Below the pieces are notes generated by a model. It was not told where the DNA came from and did no database searches. It was given only the letters and a program-made list of their open reading frames with translations. Shown one piece after another: positions 7,903-18,694 of a DNA stretch of 64,000 nucleotides. Numbering within the stretch: position 1 is the stretch's first letter; the number at the start of each line of letters is the position of its first letter. Source of the DNA: Kaistella carnis (GTDB taxonomy: Bacteria > Bacteroidota > Bacteroidia > Flavobacteriales > Weeksellaceae); contig NZ_CP034159.1 in NCBI RefSeq assembly GCF_003860585.1, positions 2,604,001 to 2,668,000 of the forward strand, read 5' to 3'. Both the position numbers and the translations under genes were made by a program.

Positions 7903-9411
7903 ATGAATCAAGAACTCGAAAAAACCCTTTGGGCTACTGCAGATAAACTGCGTAATAATATGGATGCCGCCGAATATAAACATGTCGTTCTCGGTTTGAT
8001 TTTCCTAAAATATATCTCTGATAGTTTCGAAGATTTATACAATACGCTGAAAGCCGATAAATTATCTGATGAAGAAGACAAAGACGAATATCTCGCCGAA
8101 AATGTCTTCTATGTTCCGCCTTCCGCCAGGTGGGGATTTATACAGCATCAGCGCGCTAAACTTCCAAGTATCGGTAAGGACATTGATGATGCGATGGATG
8201 CCATCGAAAAAGATAATCCCAGTCTGAAAGGTGTTTTACCAAAAGATTACGCCAGACCTGCCCTGGATAAAAAACGCCTGGGTGAACTGGTAGACTTAAT
8301 CGGAAATATTGGATTTAAAGAGAAAGGACACAGCAGCAAAGATTTGTTGGGCCGAGTTTATGAATATTTCTTAGGAATGTTTGCAGATGCGGAAGGCAAA
8401 CGAGGCGGCCAGTTCTACACACCGGAAAGCATCGTAAAATTACTGGTGGAAATGCTGGAACCGTACAGCGGCAGAATCTACGATGGTTGTTGTGGTAGCG
8501 GTGGAATGTTTGTGCAAAGTGAAAAGTTTTTGGATGCGCACGGTGGAAAGATTGGCGATATTGCCGTTTACGGGCAGGAAAGCAACCCAACCACTTACAA
8601 ACTTGCCAAGATGAACCTCGCCATCCGGGGTATAGATGCTAAAATTGAACTGGGTGACACTTTCCATAATGACAAACACAAAGACCTGAAAGCCGATTAT
8701 ATCATGGCGAACCCACCCTTCAATATTTCAGATTGGGGCGGTGAACAATTGCAGGACAGACATCTTTGGAAATTCGGCGTTCCGCCAACTTCTAACGCCA
8801 ATTACGGCTGGCTGCAGTTATTTATTAATAAACTCAACAGCACCGGAACAGCAGGTATTGTTTTGGCAAATGGTTCTATGACCACCAATGCCGGATCTGA
8901 AGGGGAGATACGGAAACAATTGATAACCGAAGGTTTGGTAGATTGTATGGTGGCTTTGCCAACGCAGTTATTTTTCAATACGCAAATTCCTGCCTGTCTG
9001 TGGTTTTTGGCGCGCAACAGAACCAACCATAAATTTAGAAACCGTGCCGGAGAAATTCTTTTTATTGATGCCCGAAAAATTGGCGCCTTGATCAGCCGGA
9101 AGAACAAGGCTTTTAATGATGACGATATCAAGCAGATTTCAGATGTTTACCACAATTGGCGGAATATAGATGGGAGTTACGAAGATGTGCAGGGATTTTG
9201 CAAATCTGCAACATTGGCAGAAGTAGAAGCTAATAATTTCGTGCTCACGCCGGGACGATATGTGGGAACGGAAGAAGCGGAAGACGATGGTATTTCTTAC
9301 GACGAGAAGGTGGCCGAGATATCACAAAACCTAAAAGGCTATTTTGAAAAATCTACCGCTTTACAGCAAAGAATTAAAATTAATTTGGCAAAAGTTGGAA
9401 TTGAAATTTAG
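7903..9411 (+). CDS. hsdM: Type I restriction-modification DNA methyltransferase subunit
   Basis: A 502-residue HsdM. The N-terminal helical domain ([20 protein letters not shown]) is typical of the family. The catalytic domain has the SAM motif ([13 protein letters not shown]) and the N6-adenine motif NPPF near residue 270 ([14 protein letters not shown]). It methylates adenine in the HsdS-defined site and forms the core of the restriction enzyme. Base composition looks more GC-rich than the conjugation genes. hsdS follows after an inserted fic gene. Confidence 0.96.
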   Translation: MNQELEKTLWATADKLRNNMDAAEYKHVVLGLIFLKYISDSFEDLYNTLKADKLSDEEDKDEYLAENVFYVPPSARWGFIQHQRAKLPSIGKDIDDAMDAIEKDNPSLKGVLPKDYARPALDKKRLGELVDLIGNIGFKEKGHSSKDLLGRVYEYFLGMFADAEGKRGGQFYTPESIVKLLVEMLEPYSGRIYDGCCGSGGMFVQSEKFLDAHGGKIGDIAVYGQESNPTTYKLAKMNLAIRGIDAKIELGDTFHNDKHKDLKADYIMANPPFNISDWGGEQLQDRHLWKFGVPPTSNANYGWLQLFINKLNSTGTAGIVLANGSMTTNAGSEGEIRKQLITEGLVDCMVALPTQLFFNTQIPACLWFLARNRTNHKFRNRAGEILFIDARKIGALISRKNKAFNDDDIKQISDVYHNWRNIDGSYEDVQGFCKSATLAEVEANNFVLTPGRYVGTEEAEDDGISYDEKVAEISQNLKGYFEKSTALQQRIKINLAKVGIEI

Positions 9412-9416
9412 ATTAA

Positions 9417-9485
9417 AGTAATATATAGTTTTTTATATGTTACTTTGACAGTCAAAAAGAACATACTAATTTTTATATGTTACTT
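9417..9485 (+). repeat. Direct and inverted repeats before fic (candidate operator)
   Basis: A 16-bp direct repeat TTTTTATATGTTACTT occurs at 9430-9445 and 9470-9485, 40 bp apart. An inverted half-site AGTAATATATA at 9417-9427 pairs with TATATGTTACT at 9434-9444. The sites lie just upstream of a Fic protein with a C-terminal winged helix, so autoregulation is plausible. Confidence 0.5.
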
Positions 9486-9503
9486 ATATAAAATAGCAAA
9501 TTA

Positions 9504-10640
9504 ATGATACAGATTGAAAAATATATAGCAGGTAGGCGAACTAAACATCCTACTGGATATACCTTCTTTAAGCCGGAAAAAATAAATGATCAGTGGAAAT
9601 GGGAAGATCAAACCATCAATACACTCTTAGAGAAGGCGGCCATAAAATTGGGCGAACTAAATTCCTTTTCGAAGCTTGTCCCAAATATTGATCTTTTTAT
9701 ACAACTGCATGTTACCAAAGAAGCGGTAGTTTCCAGCAGAATAGAAGGAACACAAACAGGGATGGATGAAGCTCTTCTGGATATAGAAGAAATTTCTCCC
9801 GAGCGAAAAGACGATTGGTATGAAGTGCGTAATTATGTGAAAGCACTCAACCAAGCTATTGTTGAATTAGAAACATTACCCATTTCTTCCCGGCTGATCA
9901 AAAAGACTCACGAAGTTTTGTTAGACAGCGTGCGTGGAGAAAACAAACTACCGGGAGAATTTCGGTCCAGCCAAAACTGGATTGGTGGCAATAGTTTAAT
10001 AGATGCTGTTTTTATACCGCCCAGTCATGATTTGGTAAATGAACTCATGGGTGATCTGGAAAATTTCCTGCACAATGATCATATTAATGTACCCGCACTG
10101 ATTCGGATTGGAATCGCCCATTATCAGTTTGAAACCATACATCCTTTTTTAGATGGCAATGGCAGAATCGGGCGGCTGCTCATCACTTTGTTTTTAGTTG
10201 ATCAGAATATCCTGAGCAAACCACTGCTTTATTTATCGGCGTTTTTCGAAAAAAACAAAAGCTTGTATTATGATAATTTGACGCACGTTAGAACCAAAAA
10301 TGACATCTTGCAATGGTTAAAATATTTTCTGGTCGGCGTTGCAGAAACTGCTGAAAACGCTACCCAAACGCTATCGAATATCCTGGAACTAAAGGCAGGG
10401 ATTGAAAATAAAATTGCCTCAGATTTTGGTAAAAAAGGAATGAATGCCAATCTGCTGTTACAGTATTTATTTATAAAACCGGTTATTCATGTGAAGCAGG
10501 TACAGGAGCATTTGGGTATAAGTTACAAAGCGGCCAACCAACTGGTTTCAGATTTTGTAGAAGCAGATATTTTAAAAGAGGTAACCGGAAACAGCAGAAA
10601 CCGCGTGTTTTCCTTTACCGGGTATATCAAATTATTTTAA
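9504..10640 (+). CDS. Fic/DOC family protein with C-terminal winged helix
   Basis: A 378-residue Fic protein. The N-terminal region carries the inhibitory motif S-x-x-x-E-G (SSRIEGTQ, about residue 77), which in this class blocks ATP binding. The catalytic Fic motif HPFLDGNGRIGRLL starts near residue 212 and is intact, so AMP transfer to Ser/Thr/Tyr of a target is expected. The last 60 residues look like a winged-helix DNA-binding domain (VKQVQEHLGISYKAANQLV). It sits between hsdM and hsdS and ends 2 bases before hsdS. The target protein is unknown. Confidence 0.9.
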   Translation: MIQIEKYIAGRRTKHPTGYTFFKPEKINDQWKWEDQTINTLLEKAAIKLGELNSFSKLVPNIDLFIQLHVTKEAVVSSRIEGTQTGMDEALLDIEEISPERKDDWYEVRNYVKALNQAIVELETLPISSRLIKKTHEVLLDSVRGENKLPGEFRSSQNWIGGNSLIDAVFIPPSHDLVNELMGDLENFLHNDHINVPALIRIGIAHYQFETIHPFLDGNGRIGRLLITLFLVDQNILSKPLLYLSAFFEKNKSLYYDNLTHVRTKNDILQWLKYFLVGVAETAENATQTLSNILELKAGIENKIASDFGKKGMNANLLLQYLFIKPVIHVKQVQEHLGISYKAANQLVSDFVEADILKEVTGNSRNRVFSFTGYIKLF

Positions 10641-10642
10641 TA

Positions 10643-11851
10643 ATGAGCGAGTGGAAAGAATATAAATTAGACGAAATTGCAGATATCTATAATAATAAAA
10701 GAATTCCTTTAAGTTCAATTGTTCGTTCAAAAAGGCAAGGTAAATATCCATATTATGGTGCATCGGGAATTGTTGATTATATTGATGATTACATTTTTGA
10801 TGGCGATTATATTTTAATCTCAGAAGATGGTGAAAATCTAAGATCACGAAAAACACCAATTGCATTTAGAGCGCAAGGCAAATTTTGGGTTAATAATCAT
10901 GCACATATTATTCAGGGAAAAGATAAATTTTTAAACAATTGGATATCTTACTTTTTTAAGAATTTAAATGTCAGCCCTTATTTAACTGGAGCGGTACAGC
11001 CTAAATTGAATAAAGAAAACTTACTGCGAATTCCAATTCCAATTCCTGATTTTGAGTCGGCCTCGATTATTACTGAAGTTCTCTCTTCATTAGATGATAA
11101 AATTGAACTCAACAATAACATCAACAAAGAATTAGAAAAACTCGCACAAACTCTTTTTAAACAATGGTTTATTGATTTTGAATTTCCAAACGAAAACGGC
11201 GAGCCTTACCAATCTTCCGGAGGAGAAATGGTAGAAAGTGAACTGGGAATGATTCCGAAAGATTGGGAAATTGGAATTCTCGACGATATTTTAGAAGTGA
11301 AAGGTGGTACAACGCCGAGTACAAAAGATGCTTCTTTCTGGGACGGAATTTATCACTGGACAAGTCCGCGTGACTTATCAAATTTAGAATTCCCTTTGCT
11401 AATTGATACCGATAAGAAGATAACTGCAAAAGGTTTAAAAAAAATTAGTTCAGGATTATTGCCGAAAGGAACATTACTGCTTTCTTCCCGAGCACCCATC
11501 GGTTACTTGGCAATTACTGAAATAGAAACTGCAATCAATCAAGGATATATTGCGATAAATGGAAAAAAAGAATTTTCTAATATTTTTATTTTATACTGGC
11601 TGAAAGTCAATATGCACTTAGTAATTGAAAGGGCGAATGGATCAACTTTCTTAGAGATTTCTAAAACAAATTTTAAGCAGATTAATTGTATTATTCCAGA
11701 TAGTACCATTCTCCACCAATATATAAATCAAGCAAATGCAACATTTGAAGTTATGCGCAATAATTTATTGGAGAATCAAGAACTCTCAACCCTCCGCGAC
11801 ACACTTCTTCCCAAACTAATTTCCGGTGAGCTAAACGTTAAAGATTTGTAA
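10643..11851 (+). CDS. hsdS: Type I restriction-modification specificity subunit
   Basis: A 402-residue HsdS with two target-recognition domains, each followed by a conserved helical spacer: residues about 150-180 (ELEKLAQTLFKQWFIDFEF) and the C-terminal LSTLRDTLLPKLISGELNV. It determines the bipartite recognition sequence. The first recognition half looks more AT-rich than hsdM, as expected for domains exchanged by recombination. Confidence 0.95.
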   Translation: MSEWKEYKLDEIADIYNNKRIPLSSIVRSKRQGKYPYYGASGIVDYIDDYIFDGDYILISEDGENLRSRKTPIAFRAQGKFWVNNHAHIIQGKDKFLNNWISYFFKNLNVSPYLTGAVQPKLNKENLLRIPIPIPDFESASIITEVLSSLDDKIELNNNINKELEKLAQTLFKQWFIDFEFPNENGEPYQSSGGEMVESELGMIPKDWEIGILDDILEVKGGTTPSTKDASFWDGIYHWTSPRDLSNLEFPLLIDTDKKITAKGLKKISSGLLPKGTLLLSSRAPIGYLAITEIETAINQGYIAINGKKEFSNIFILYWLKVNMHLVIERANGSTFLEISKTNFKQINCIIPDSTILHQYINQANATFEVMRNNLLENQELSTLRDTLLPKLISGELNVKDL

Positions 11852-11899
11852 ATTTTAAAAATCATTAACCTAATAAGTAAATAAAAACATAAATTTGCA

Positions 11900-12229
11900 G
11901 TGGAGATAAGATTCAAAAGTAACAAATTAGAAAACTCTTTTACAGACGACCGGCTTTTGGTGAAAACCTACGGCGAGTTGGCGAAGAAGATTAAACAAAG
12001 ATACGATGAGCTGAAAGCTGCAGATAATTTATCGGTTATTGCTAAAATTCCTGTCTTACGTTTGCATTCACATCAGGGTAACAAGGGAATTTGGTCTGTA
12101 GATATTCATCAAAACTGGAGAATTCTTTTCACCATAGATCAAGATCCTATTCCCATTTTAGAAAATGGCGGAGTAGATCTAAAAACCATCGAAATTATAA
12201 AGATAGAATCTGTAGAAGATCCTCATTAA
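11900..12229 (+). CDS. higB: HigB/RelE-type toxin
   Basis: A 109-residue protein with the RelE/HigB fold signature (LRLHSHQGNKGIWSVDIHQN, then WRILFTID). It is an expected ribosome-dependent mRNA endonuclease. The start is GTG at 11900, with no upstream in-frame ATG. A -7-like box TAAATTTG at 11890-11897 is so close that the mRNA may be leaderless or the true start later. The partner antitoxin begins 11 bases after its stop. Confidence 0.8.
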   Translation: MEIRFKSNKLENSFTDDRLLVKTYGELAKKIKQRYDELKAADNLSVIAKIPVLRLHSHQGNKGIWSVDIHQNWRILFTIDQDPIPILENGGVDLKTIEIIKIESVEDPH

Positions 12230-12240
12230 TCAGCCAAGCA

Positions 12241-13347
12241 ATGAAAACACTGGAACTAAAAAAATCACTTTTAAGCGCACCCGGAGCATCTATACAGGAA
12301 AATATAGATTTCATCGGGATGTCGCAGGCAGAATTGGCGGAGCGCTTGGGAAGATCAATCCCAAAACTCAATGAACTCATCAAAGGAAAAGCGCCCATCA
12401 CCAAAGATACCGCCGCGAAACTGGAATATGTTCTTGGGATTCCTGCGAGTTTTTGGCTAAATCTTGAAAGACAATACCAGGAAGAATTGATGCGGATAGA
12501 GCAAATGGAGTTTCTGGAAAACTGCAAAGACTGGATCTCCGGTTTCCCAATCACTGCGTTAAAATCAATGAACCTGCTTCCCGAAACTTCGGTGAAGGCA
12601 GAAATCGCAGAACATCTGTTAAAATTTTTCCGTGTGGCTTCACCCAATGACTGGTCCCGCATTTACACAGAAGAATCGCTCGCTTTTAAAATAGAACTGA
12701 AACACACCACAGATCCAAAAGCCATTTCGGCGTGGTTAAGAATTGGCGAACTGCAAGCCGAACGAATTAGTTTGGCGGCTTTTGATAAAAAATTATTAAC
12801 AGATTCTTTACCGCTGCTGCAGGACATTGCCTACAACCAACCGGAAAACTGGCTTGAAGAAATTCAGAAAGTTTGTGCTTCTTTTGGTGTGGGCGTCGTG
12901 TATTCTCCATGTCTTTCCAAAGCACCAATTTATGGGGCTGCACGTTGGATCAAGAATAAAACCGTTCCTCTCATTCAACTGACCGACCGGAAGAAAGATT
13001 ACAATGCTTTTTGGTTTTCGTTTTATCACGAATTGGCGCACATTCGCTACCACAACAAGTCAGACATATTTTTAGATGGTTTAGAGGAGATTTCACCGGA
13101 TTTGGGAAAAGAAAAAGAAGCGGATGAGTTTGCATCTAGAATGCTCATCAAAGATGCAGTACGGGCGAAAATAGAAAATTCCGAACTCAGCACCAGAAAT
13201 GCAATTTTGCAATTCAGTAAAGAAAATAAGATTCACACCAGTGTTTTAATTTCACAATTGCAGCGATTGGGTAAAATCGCATACAATGATGTGGTGGCTC
13301 AAAAATTAAAAACAAAAGTTGAGTTTGAAAAATTGACCTTTAAATAA
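12241..13347 (+). CDS. HigA-type antitoxin fused to an ImmA/IrrE metallopeptidase domain
   Basis: A 368-residue protein; the ATG at 12241 is preferred over an open-frame extension that overlaps the toxin gene. Residues 20-90 are an XRE-type HTH of the HigA/VapI class ([20 protein letters not shown]). Residues about 225-330 are an ImmA/IrrE-like zinc peptidase with the HExxH motif HELAH (about 263-267) and a downstream Glu in [13 protein letters not shown]. The HTH should repress and neutralise the toxin; the peptidase may couple stress to loss of repression (inference). Confidence 0.85.
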   Translation: MKTLELKKSLLSAPGASIQENIDFIGMSQAELAERLGRSIPKLNELIKGKAPITKDTAAKLEYVLGIPASFWLNLERQYQEELMRIEQMEFLENCKDWISGFPITALKSMNLLPETSVKAEIAEHLLKFFRVASPNDWSRIYTEESLAFKIELKHTTDPKAISAWLRIGELQAERISLAAFDKKLLTDSLPLLQDIAYNQPENWLEEIQKVCASFGVGVVYSPCLSKAPIYGAARWIKNKTVPLIQLTDRKKDYNAFWFSFYHELAHIRYHNKSDIFLDGLEEISPDLGKEKEADEFASRMLIKDAVRAKIENSELSTRNAILQFSKENKIHTSVLISQLQRLGKIAYNDVVAQKLKTKVEFEKLTFK

Positions 13348-13352
13348 ATTTT

Positions 13353-16300
13353 ATGGCAGCAGTTATATCCGAAGATCACATAGAGCAGGTTATCATTCAG
13401 GAATTTGTAGATATTGGCTATGAATATATTAATGGGGTAGAAATTTCACCGGAAGGGCTTTATCAGGAAAGAGAATATAACGAAGTCGTCTTAAAAAACC
13501 GCTTGCAGGAAGCCATTGCAAAAATAAACCCTACCATTCCTTACGAAGCTCGGGAAGAAGCCCTGAAAAAAGTTTTGCGTTCGGACAGCCCGGAATTATT
13601 TCAGAATAATTACCAGTTCCACCAATACCTAACCGATGGTGTTGATATAGAATACCGCAAAGAAAATAGAATTGCCGGTGACAAAGTTTGGTTGGTTGAT
13701 TATGAAAATCCATTAAACAATGAATTTTTAGTCGTCAATCAATTTACCGTAATCGAAGGAAACGTCAACAAAAGACCTGATGTGATTCTGTTCGTAAACG
13801 GTTTGCCATTAATAGTAATTGAGCTTAAAAATGCGGCAGATGAGAACGCAGATGTAAATGCGGCTTTCAACCAGTTGCAAACCTATAAAAAAACCATTCC
13901 GAGTTTATTTCAGTACAATGCCTTACTCATTGCATCAGACGGTTGGGATGCTTTGTACGGTTCGCTTACTTCTCCCAAGCAGTTTTTCGTTCCGTGGAAA
14001 TCAATTGACGGGGAATTAATTGCTGACGAGCATATTCCGCAAATGGAAGTAATGGTGAAAGGTATGCTGAATAAAACGGTGATTTTAGATTTGATCCGCC
14101 ATTTTACAATTTTTCACCAAAACAAAGAATTCTTAACGAAGATCGTTCCGCGCTATCATCAATATTTTGCGGTAAACAAGGCGGTAACCGCGACCATAAA
14201 AGCAACTGCAGAAAATGGTGATCAAAGAGCGGGTGTTATTTGGCACACGCAGGGAAGTGGCAAAAGTTTGTCGATGGCATTTTACGCAGGAAAATTGGTT
14301 TTAGCTTTAAATAATCCAACCTTGGTGATCTTGACGGATAGAAATGATTTGGATGATCAGCTGTTCGATACTTTTTCCATGAGTCAGGATATTTTGAGAC
14401 AGACCCCTGTGCAGGCGGAAAACAGAGACCATCTGAAAAAGATATTGTCTGTTTCTTCGGGAGGAATTGTTTTTACCACGATCCAAAAATTTCTACCGGA
14501 AATCGAACAGAAAATCGATTTAGGAAACGGTAAATTCAAAAATATAAAGGGAGATTTCGACGAATTATCAGACCGCAGAAACATTGTGGTGATTGCAGAT
14601 GAAGCGCACAGAAGTCAGTACGATTTTATTGACGGTTTTGCCAAACATATGCGAGATGCGTTGCCTAACGCTTCTTTCATTGGGTTTACAGGAACTCCAA
14701 TAGAAAACACGGATAAAAATACGCAGGCCGTGTTTGGTGATTATATCGATGTTTATGATATTCAGCAAGCAGTAGAAGATGGCGCAACGGTAAGAATTTT
14801 TTATGAAAACAGATTAGCAAAAATTATCTTAAAAGAAGAACACAAATATAAAATTGACGAGCAACTTAATTTGGTTGCCGAAGAAATGTCGGATTATGGA
14901 GAAAGGGAGGAAGGTATAAGTGATGACATTGAAAACAAAAAAGCAAAATGGGCAAGACTGGAAGCTATTGTTGGAAATCCCGACCGACTAAAACTGATTG
15001 CCAGCGATATTGTAAAACATTTCGAAGCGCGAAACGAAATTTTAGAAGGTAAAGCGATGATTGTCTGTATGAGCCGAAGAATTGCGGTGGAACTGTATGC
15101 AGAAATAATTAAAATTAAACCGGATTGGCACAGCGATGATGATGCAGAAGGCGTAATAAAAGTCGTTATGACAGGTTCGTCCTCCGATCCGCTGGACTTT
15201 CAACCTCATGTAAGAAACAAGAAGAAAAGAAAAGCATTAGGTGAGCGGTTGAAAGATGAAAATGACAGTCTGAAAATTGCTATAGTTCGCGATATGTGGC
15301 TTACCGGGTTCGATGCACCGAGTTTGCACACTCTATATGTGGATAAACCCATGAAAGGTCATAATCTGATGCAGGCAATCGCAAGGGTTAATCGGGTTTA
15401 CAAAGATAAAGAAGGTGGATTGGTGGTTGATTATATTGGGATTGCCACAGATTTGAAAAAAGCACTTTCAGTTTATGTAGAAAGCGGCGGAAAAGGGAAA
15501 CCTGCATTTGACCAGGAAGAAGCCGCTTCTGTAATGATGACCAAATATGAGATTGTGGCGCAGATGTTTTCGGAACAACCTGTAGATAAATCAGAATTTA
15601 AAGGATTTGATTATCAGTCATTCTTTACGATGACACACAAGGAAAAATTATACTTTCCGATAAAAGCAGCGAACTATATTTTGGGATTAGAAGATGGAAA
15701 AGCACGGTATACAAATGCGGTAACCGCGTTAAGTAAATCCTTCGCAATTTCAGTACCGCATCCATTTACAATTGATATTCGTGATGAAGTTGGATTGTTC
15801 CAGGCGATCAAATCAAGAATTGTAAAAGTCACCCAAAGTGGAAAAGCGAAAAGTGACGAAGAAATAGAAACCGCTATAAAACAGATTTTATCTGACGCTG
15901 TAGTGGCAGAGGAAGTGATTGATATTTTTGATGCCGCCGGTATTAAGAAGCCGGATATTTCAATTTTGTCAGATGAGTTTTTGGCAGAAGTGAAAGGAAT
16001 GAAACACAAAAACCTCGCTTTTGAACTGCTGAAAAAGTTGCTGAATGATGAAGTGAAAACGCGACAGAAAACAAATATGGTACAATCGAAAAAGTTTTCA
16101 GAAATGATAGAAAACGCCGTCCGTAAATACCAAAATAATCTGATTTCGTCGGCAGAAGTTATTCAGGAATTAATCAATCTTGCAAAAGATATTAAAGAGG
16201 CAGATAGAAGAGGAGAAGATTTGGGTTTAGATTTTAGAGAGTTTGCTTTTTACTCCGCTTTGGAAGTGAATGACAGTGCAGTTTCCATCTTGGGAGACGA

Positions 16301-16517
16301 TATTCTGCGGCACATTGCCAGAGAATTGGTAGATACCATCAGAAGCAACTCCAGTATTGACTGGACAGTTCGTGAAAATGTACAAGCCAAGATGAGAATT
16401 GCTGTGAAGAAAATCCTCCGGAAGCACGGTTATCCACCAGATTTGGAAGTGAAAGCAACGGAGACGGTTTTGGAGCAGGCGAAATTGATGGCGGGGAGTT
16501 TAAGTGAACAGTTATAA
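13353..16517 (+). CDS. hsdR: Type I restriction endonuclease subunit
   Basis: A 1054-residue HsdR. The N-terminal PD-(D/E)xK nuclease motif is visible as RPDVILF...VIELK (about residues 140-158). The helicase-translocase core has Walker A HTQGSGKS (about 299), DEAH (about 415), the FTGTP motif and a C-terminal helicase motif [14 protein letters not shown] helical C-terminal domain follows for binding the methylase core. All key motifs are intact. It follows the antitoxin gene by 5 bases. Confidence 0.96.
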   Translation: MAAVISEDHIEQVIIQEFVDIGYEYINGVEISPEGLYQEREYNEVVLKNRLQEAIAKINPTIPYEAREEALKKVLRSDSPELFQNNYQFHQYLTDGVDIEYRKENRIAGDKVWLVDYENPLNNEFLVVNQFTVIEGNVNKRPDVILFVNGLPLIVIELKNAADENADVNAAFNQLQTYKKTIPSLFQYNALLIASDGWDALYGSLTSPKQFFVPWKSIDGELIADEHIPQMEVMVKGMLNKTVILDLIRHFTIFHQNKEFLTKIVPRYHQYFAVNKAVTATIKATAENGDQRAGVIWHTQGSGKSLSMAFYAGKLVLALNNPTLVILTDRNDLDDQLFDTFSMSQDILRQTPVQAENRDHLKKILSVSSGGIVFTTIQKFLPEIEQKIDLGNGKFKNIKGDFDELSDRRNIVVIADEAHRSQYDFIDGFAKHMRDALPNASFIGFTGTPIENTDKNTQAVFGDYIDVYDIQQAVEDGATVRIFYENRLAKIILKEEHKYKIDEQLNLVAEEMSDYGEREEGISDDIENKKAKWARLEAIVGNPDRLKLIASDIVKHFEARNEILEGKAMIVCMSRRIAVELYAEIIKIKPDWHSDDDAEGVIKVVMTGSSSDPLDFQPHVRNKKKRKALGERLKDENDSLKIAIVRDMWLTGFDAPSLHTLYVDKPMKGHNLMQAIARVNRVYKDKEGGLVVDYIGIATDLKKALSVYVESGGKGKPAFDQEEAASVMMTKYEIVAQMFSEQPVDKSEFKGFDYQSFFTMTHKEKLYFPIKAANYILGLEDGKARYTNAVTALSKSFAISVPHPFTIDIRDEVGLFQAIKSRIVKVTQSGKAKSDEEIETAIKQILSDAVVAEEVIDIFDAAGIKKPDISILSDEFLAEVKGMKHKNLAFELLKKLLNDEVKTRQKTNMVQSKKFSEMIENAVRKYQNNLISSAEVIQELINLAKDIKEADRRGEDLGLDFREFAFYSALEVNDSAVSILGDDILRHIARELVDTIRSNSSIDWTVRENVQAKMRIAVKKILRKHGYPPDLEVKATETVLEQAKLMAGSLSEQL

Positions 16518-16525
16518 TACATACG

Positions 16526-16825
16526 ATGAAAACAAAAGAAGACTTCATTCAAGAAATCAAAGTATTAGCAATAAATACAGAAGCGAATATCAGAAACTTT
16601 TCTACAAAAGTAGTAGATGCACAAACATTACATCAATTCTATGACAGATGTTTAGAGCAGTTTTACAAATTTATGCCTTGCTACTGTTTTATGTTACCAT
16701 TTCATCACTTATCTGAAGAAGAGATGTTTGAGATAAATCAATTTGGATTAGATAAATCTGAGGAACTTCATAAATTGTATAGCAGAATCTATGTGGAGAA
16801 AAGGAATGCTATCGACATGAGATAA
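16526..16825 (+). CDS. Small hypothetical protein in the restriction operon
   Basis: A 99-residue protein I do not recognise, starting 8 bases after hsdR. The sequence is largely helical and acidic (KTKEDFIQEIKVLAI, EEMFEINQFGLDKSEEL) with CYCFMLPFHH in the middle. Position suggests co-expression with the restriction system; no function can be assigned. Confidence 0.6.
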   Translation: MKTKEDFIQEIKVLAINTEANIRNFSTKVVDAQTLHQFYDRCLEQFYKFMPCYCFMLPFHHLSEEEMFEINQFGLDKSEELHKLYSRIYVEKRNAIDMR

Positions 16826-16845
16826 TATAATTAGCCTAAATTATT

Positions 16846-17115
16846 ATGAACATCGATTATGAAAACGTACAGCTTCTTGTAGAAATTGTTATAGAGGAAG
16901 AAGCACGAGAAATTGACGACGCAGATTTCAGTCCAAAACAGGAGGATATGATGGACTCCAAAATAGAAAATATTTTAGTGATAGCCGAAGGACTGACTTA
17001 TGAAAATACATTTTATATGACCGATGTAGAAGCGGAATTCAAAAGTCCCAATAGTGAACGACAAAAGGTTGCATATGAAACAATCTCCCAAATGACGCAT
17101 GTAAAATTCAGTTGA
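16846..17115 (+). CDS. Small acidic hypothetical protein
   Basis: An 89-residue, strongly acidic protein (IEEEAREIDDADFSPKQED) with no family I recognise. High negative charge and its place beside a restriction system recall DNA-mimic inhibitors, but that is speculation. It starts 20 bases after the previous gene. Confidence 0.5.
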   Translation: MNIDYENVQLLVEIVIEEEAREIDDADFSPKQEDMMDSKIENILVIAEGLTYENTFYMTDVEAEFKSPNSERQKVAYETISQMTHVKFS

Positions 17116-17118
17116 TGA

Positions 17119-17189
17119 AGGATTAATTTGCTGCTAAAGATATCGGGCTTCTGCAGATGTATTGGGATGGTTTGTATGAGGATTAATTT
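17119..17189 (+). repeat. Short direct repeat flanking a coding-like scar
   Basis: AGGATTAATTT occurs at 17119-17129 and 17179-17189. Between them one frame reads FAAKDIGLLQMYWDGLYED then stop, which looks like the tail of a lost gene. This may be a scar from deletion or cassette exchange between the restriction operon and the SEFIR cassette. Confidence 0.35.
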
Positions 17190-17200
17190 AAAATATAAAG

Positions 17201-18670
17201 ATGGATTTAAAAAAAGTTTTTATTTCATACAGTTGGGGAGATAAAGCTCACCAAGATTGGGTGCAAAATTTAGGTACACGATTAATTAATGATGGCATCG
17301 ATGTAACATTAGATAGGTGGAGTGCGAAAGAAGGACACGACATTACTTTTTTTATGGAAACAATGGTTAAAAAAGATCTATATGATCGAGTCTTAATTAT
17401 ATCTGATGAGAAATATAGTAAAAAAGCAGATAATAGAGATGGTGGAGTTGGAATAGAAACTCAAATTATAACACCTTCAATTTATAAGGATGGTAAACAA
17501 GAAAAATTTTTACCGTTAGTTGTAGAGCGAGATGAAAGTGATAATGTTTATTTGCCGATATTTTTACAAAACAGATTATATTTCGATTTTTCAAAAGAAG
17601 AATATTTTGAAGAAACTTATGAGAATTTGGTTCGAAACATTTATGATGCGCCACAGATTGTTAAACCGAAATTAGGAAATAAACCTTCCTATATTACAGA
17701 TGATCAATCAATAGTGAATAGCAATACTTCTTTCCTTGTAAGGTCATTGGAAAATCAATTGTCTAAAAATCCTAATAGAATTAACAGTTTAGCACAAGAA
17801 TTTATTGATGATTTTAAAAGTAATTTGTTTGAATTCAGGTTAAATTTGGAAAATGGAATTACATTTTTGGATGCCGGCAAGAAGTCAGTGGATAAGATAC
17901 ATGAATACAGGAATTTACGTGAAGATTTTATTCAATTCCTTCAAATCATAACTAAAACTGAATATAATTTTGACGTGGATATTGTAAAATCTTTATTCGA
18001 AGAAAAGGATGTCTATAATAGGCCACAGGATGTAAATTTGAGAAGTTGGTCAACGGCAGAATACCAGCACTACAAATTTATTTTTCATGAACTTTTTATT
18101 TATGTAGTTGCAATATGCTTAAAGAATCAAAATTATAATGCTTTAGCAGAATTTTTACACTCACCGTATTTTTATCAGAACAGTAATATTAGAGAAATTA
18201 AAGCGCAAAAATTTATAGAAATTCGGGAACACCCTGAAATATTGAATGAGTACTATAAACAGGAATTTAATAAAATTAGTGGTTCTGCGGAACTAATGAT
18301 TAGTAACCTTTCGGATAAACTAAATAAACAACTATTTATTCAAGCAGATCTTTTGTTACATTATATTGATGAGTTAAATAATAATGATGTTTTGTCATAC
18401 AAAAAATGGTTTCCAGTTACTTATATTTATAAAGGTGAGGAATTATCCAATACTTTTTTTAGCAAACTAGTTTCAAAAAAATATTTTGAAAAGTTAAAGA
18501 TTGTTTTTGATGTAGATAGTATAGAGTCTTTCAAGGAAATTCTAATCGATTACAAAGCAAATAATGAAAAGCAATCTAGAAGAAATCCAAGTTTTGGTAA
18601 TGGTCCTTGGCATGGTGTACCTTTTATTTATGACCTTTTTAAAATCGAAGAAATTGGTATTTATAAATAG
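17201..18670 (+). CDS. SEFIR/TIR-domain protein, putative anti-phage effector or sensor
   Basis: A 489-residue protein. Residues 1-150 are a SEFIR-type TIR-like domain: VFISYSWGDKAHQDWVQNLG at the start, then GIDVTLDRWSAKEGHDITFF. Bacterial proteins with such domains often act in anti-phage defence, and several degrade NAD. Residues 150-489 form a helix-rich region of unknown fold, probably for sensing or oligomerisation. It is followed after 24 bases by a PIN-like protein and then a small protein. The cassette lies directly downstream of a type I restriction operon. Catalytic activity is inferred. Confidence 0.82.
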   Translation: MDLKKVFISYSWGDKAHQDWVQNLGTRLINDGIDVTLDRWSAKEGHDITFFMETMVKKDLYDRVLIISDEKYSKKADNRDGGVGIETQIITPSIYKDGKQEKFLPLVVERDESDNVYLPIFLQNRLYFDFSKEEYFEETYENLVRNIYDAPQIVKPKLGNKPSYITDDQSIVNSNTSFLVRSLENQLSKNPNRINSLAQEFIDDFKSNLFEFRLNLENGITFLDAGKKSVDKIHEYRNLREDFIQFLQIITKTEYNFDVDIVKSLFEEKDVYNRPQDVNLRSWSTAEYQHYKFIFHELFIYVVAICLKNQNYNALAEFLHSPYFYQNSNIREIKAQKFIEIREHPEILNEYYKQEFNKISGSAELMISNLSDKLNKQLFIQADLLLHYIDELNNNDVLSYKKWFPVTYIYKGEELSNTFFSKLVSKKYFEKLKIVFDVDSIESFKEILIDYKANNEKQSRRNPSFGNGPWHGVPFIYDLFKIEEIGIYK

Positions 18671-18694
18671 ATAATTAAAGTCAACTGATTTTTT

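Noticed and set aside
12091..12240. 50-codon N-terminal extension of the HigA-ImmA protein
   Set aside because: The extension overlaps the toxin gene in another frame and has no conserved features; the HigA-like sequence begins at the ATG at 12241.
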